Shown: positions 5,067 through 5,476 of the stretch, one piece after another
Position numbering within the stretch: position 1 is the first letter of the stretch
Layout: the number at the start of each line of letters is the position of its first letter
From: Patulibacter sp041648495
Lineage (GTDB): Bacteria > Actinomycetota > Thermoleophilia > Solirubrobacterales > Solirubrobacteraceae
Length of the DNA: 5,476 bases
Reading direction: 5' to 3'
Assembly (NCBI GenBank): GCA_041648495.1
Contig: JBAZOW010000238.1
Location: 1-5,476, forward strand
Notes under the pieces: model-generated
What the model was told of the DNA's origin: nothing
The model's database searches: none
What the model saw: the letters and a program-made list of their open reading frames with translations, nothing else
Translations under genes and position numbers: made by a program

Positions 5067-5476
5067 ATGACCGCCGAACCGCAACGCCAGCACCCCACGA
5101 TCACGCTGGCGGCGCTGGCGCTGGCGGGGATGGCGTTCTCGCTGCTGCAGTCGATGGTCTCGCCGGCGCTGCACGAGATCCAGACCGAGCTGGGCACGAC
5201 CGAGACCGCCGTCGCCTGGCTGCTGACCGGCTACCTGCTGAGCGCCGCGGTCTGCACGCCGATCGTCGGCCGGCTCGGCGACATGTTCGGCAAGGCGCGG
5301 GTGCTGCGGATCGTGCTGGTGATCCTCTGCGTCGGAACCGTGCTGGCCGGGGTGGCGTCGTCGATCGGGGTGCTGATCGCGGCTCGGCTGATCCAGGGTG
5401 TCGCCGGTGGCGTCTTCCCGCTGGCCTTCGGGATCATCCGCGACGAGTTCCCGCGGGAGAAGGTCGCCGGCAGCAT
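5067..5476 (+). CDS. MFS exporter, DHA2 (EmrB/QacA)-like, N-terminal part (3' end outside window)
   Basis: An open frame from ATG 5067 runs off the window edge after 136 full codons. It encodes the first four transmembrane segments of a major facilitator superfamily transporter, probably a proton-driven drug or metabolite exporter of the inner membrane. The helices lie near residues 12-32, 50-68, 80-98 and 101-124. MFS motif A follows helix 2 (GRLGDMFGKAR, 68-78, with D72). Helix 4 carries motif B-like RLIQG (107-111) with R107. The WLLTGYLLSAAV stretch in helix 2 is typical of the DHA2 family. The usual helix-1 signature with Asp (LDxTxVNVALP) is replaced by LLQSMVSPAL, with Gln at position 28, which marks a divergent subgroup. 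It lies 195 bp after prs behind its own operator-like region and is probably an independent unit. Substrate cannot be told. Confidence 0.88.
   Translation, partial: MTAEPQRQHPTITLAALALAGMAFSLLQSMVSPALHEIQTELGTTETAVAWLLTGYLLSAAVCTPIVGRLGDMFGKARVLRIVLVILCVGTVLAGVASSIGVLIAARLIQGVAGGVFPLAFGIIRDEFPREKVAGS

Noticed and set aside
4937..5197. Minus-strand 86-codon frame, considered as a divergent regulator of the exporter
   Set aside because: No helix-turn-helix or other domain; most of it is antisense to the MFS N-terminus and the operator region.

Overview
The window is very GC-rich DNA with near-saturated G/C third codon positions. Its tRNA lacks an encoded CCA end and its hairpin terminators lack U-tracts. 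Together with the style of the encoded proteins (Arg/Ala/Val-rich, GTG starts, a secreted protein with a Pro-rich linker and a CARDB-like domain), this points to a high-GC actinobacterium. The Thermoleophilia/Solirubrobacterales group is my best guess, but that is inference from style, not a database match.

Layout, all genes on the + strand. (1) Positions 1-103 hold the last 33 codons of an unrecognised gene, closed by a strong hairpin at 104-131. (2) Positions 132-300 are an upstream region with a possible stress-sigma (SigB/SigF-type) promoter. (3) Positions 301-1983 encode a 560-aa exported modular protein of unknown function: signal peptide, unknown Cys-pair domain, proline-rich linker, CARDB/NEW3-like Ig fold, basic linker, and an unknown C-terminal domain with four Cys. 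(4) Positions 2135-2206 are tRNA-Gln(TTG). (5) Positions 2250-3662 are glmU, 43 bp after the tRNA, with a -10-like hexamer placed as for a leaderless message. (6) Positions 3663-3845 are a structured spacer with competing hairpins and a promoter-like TACCCT. (7) Positions 3846-4871 are prs. (8) Positions 4872-5066 are a spacer with terminator-like hairpins, then an abrupt AT-rich island carrying two overlapping inverted repeats. (9) From 5067 to the window end is the N-terminal part of a DHA2-like MFS exporter, cut by the window edge.

glmU and prs are core metabolism: GlmU makes UDP-GlcNAc for peptidoglycan and Prs makes PRPP for nucleotides, His and Trp. Their adjacency is a widely conserved order (B. 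subtilis gcaD-prs; mycobacterial glmU-prsA). What usually follows, rplY and pth, is not found here; an MFS exporter takes that place. The exporter's operator-like island suggests local control by a TetR- or MarR-type repressor that is not encoded in the window.

I see no CRISPR array, insertion sequence, phage gene, toxin-antitoxin pair or obvious new defence system. The most worthwhile leads are the exported modular protein with its uncharacterised domains, the overlapping operator in front of the MFS gene, and the competing palindromes between glmU and prs.
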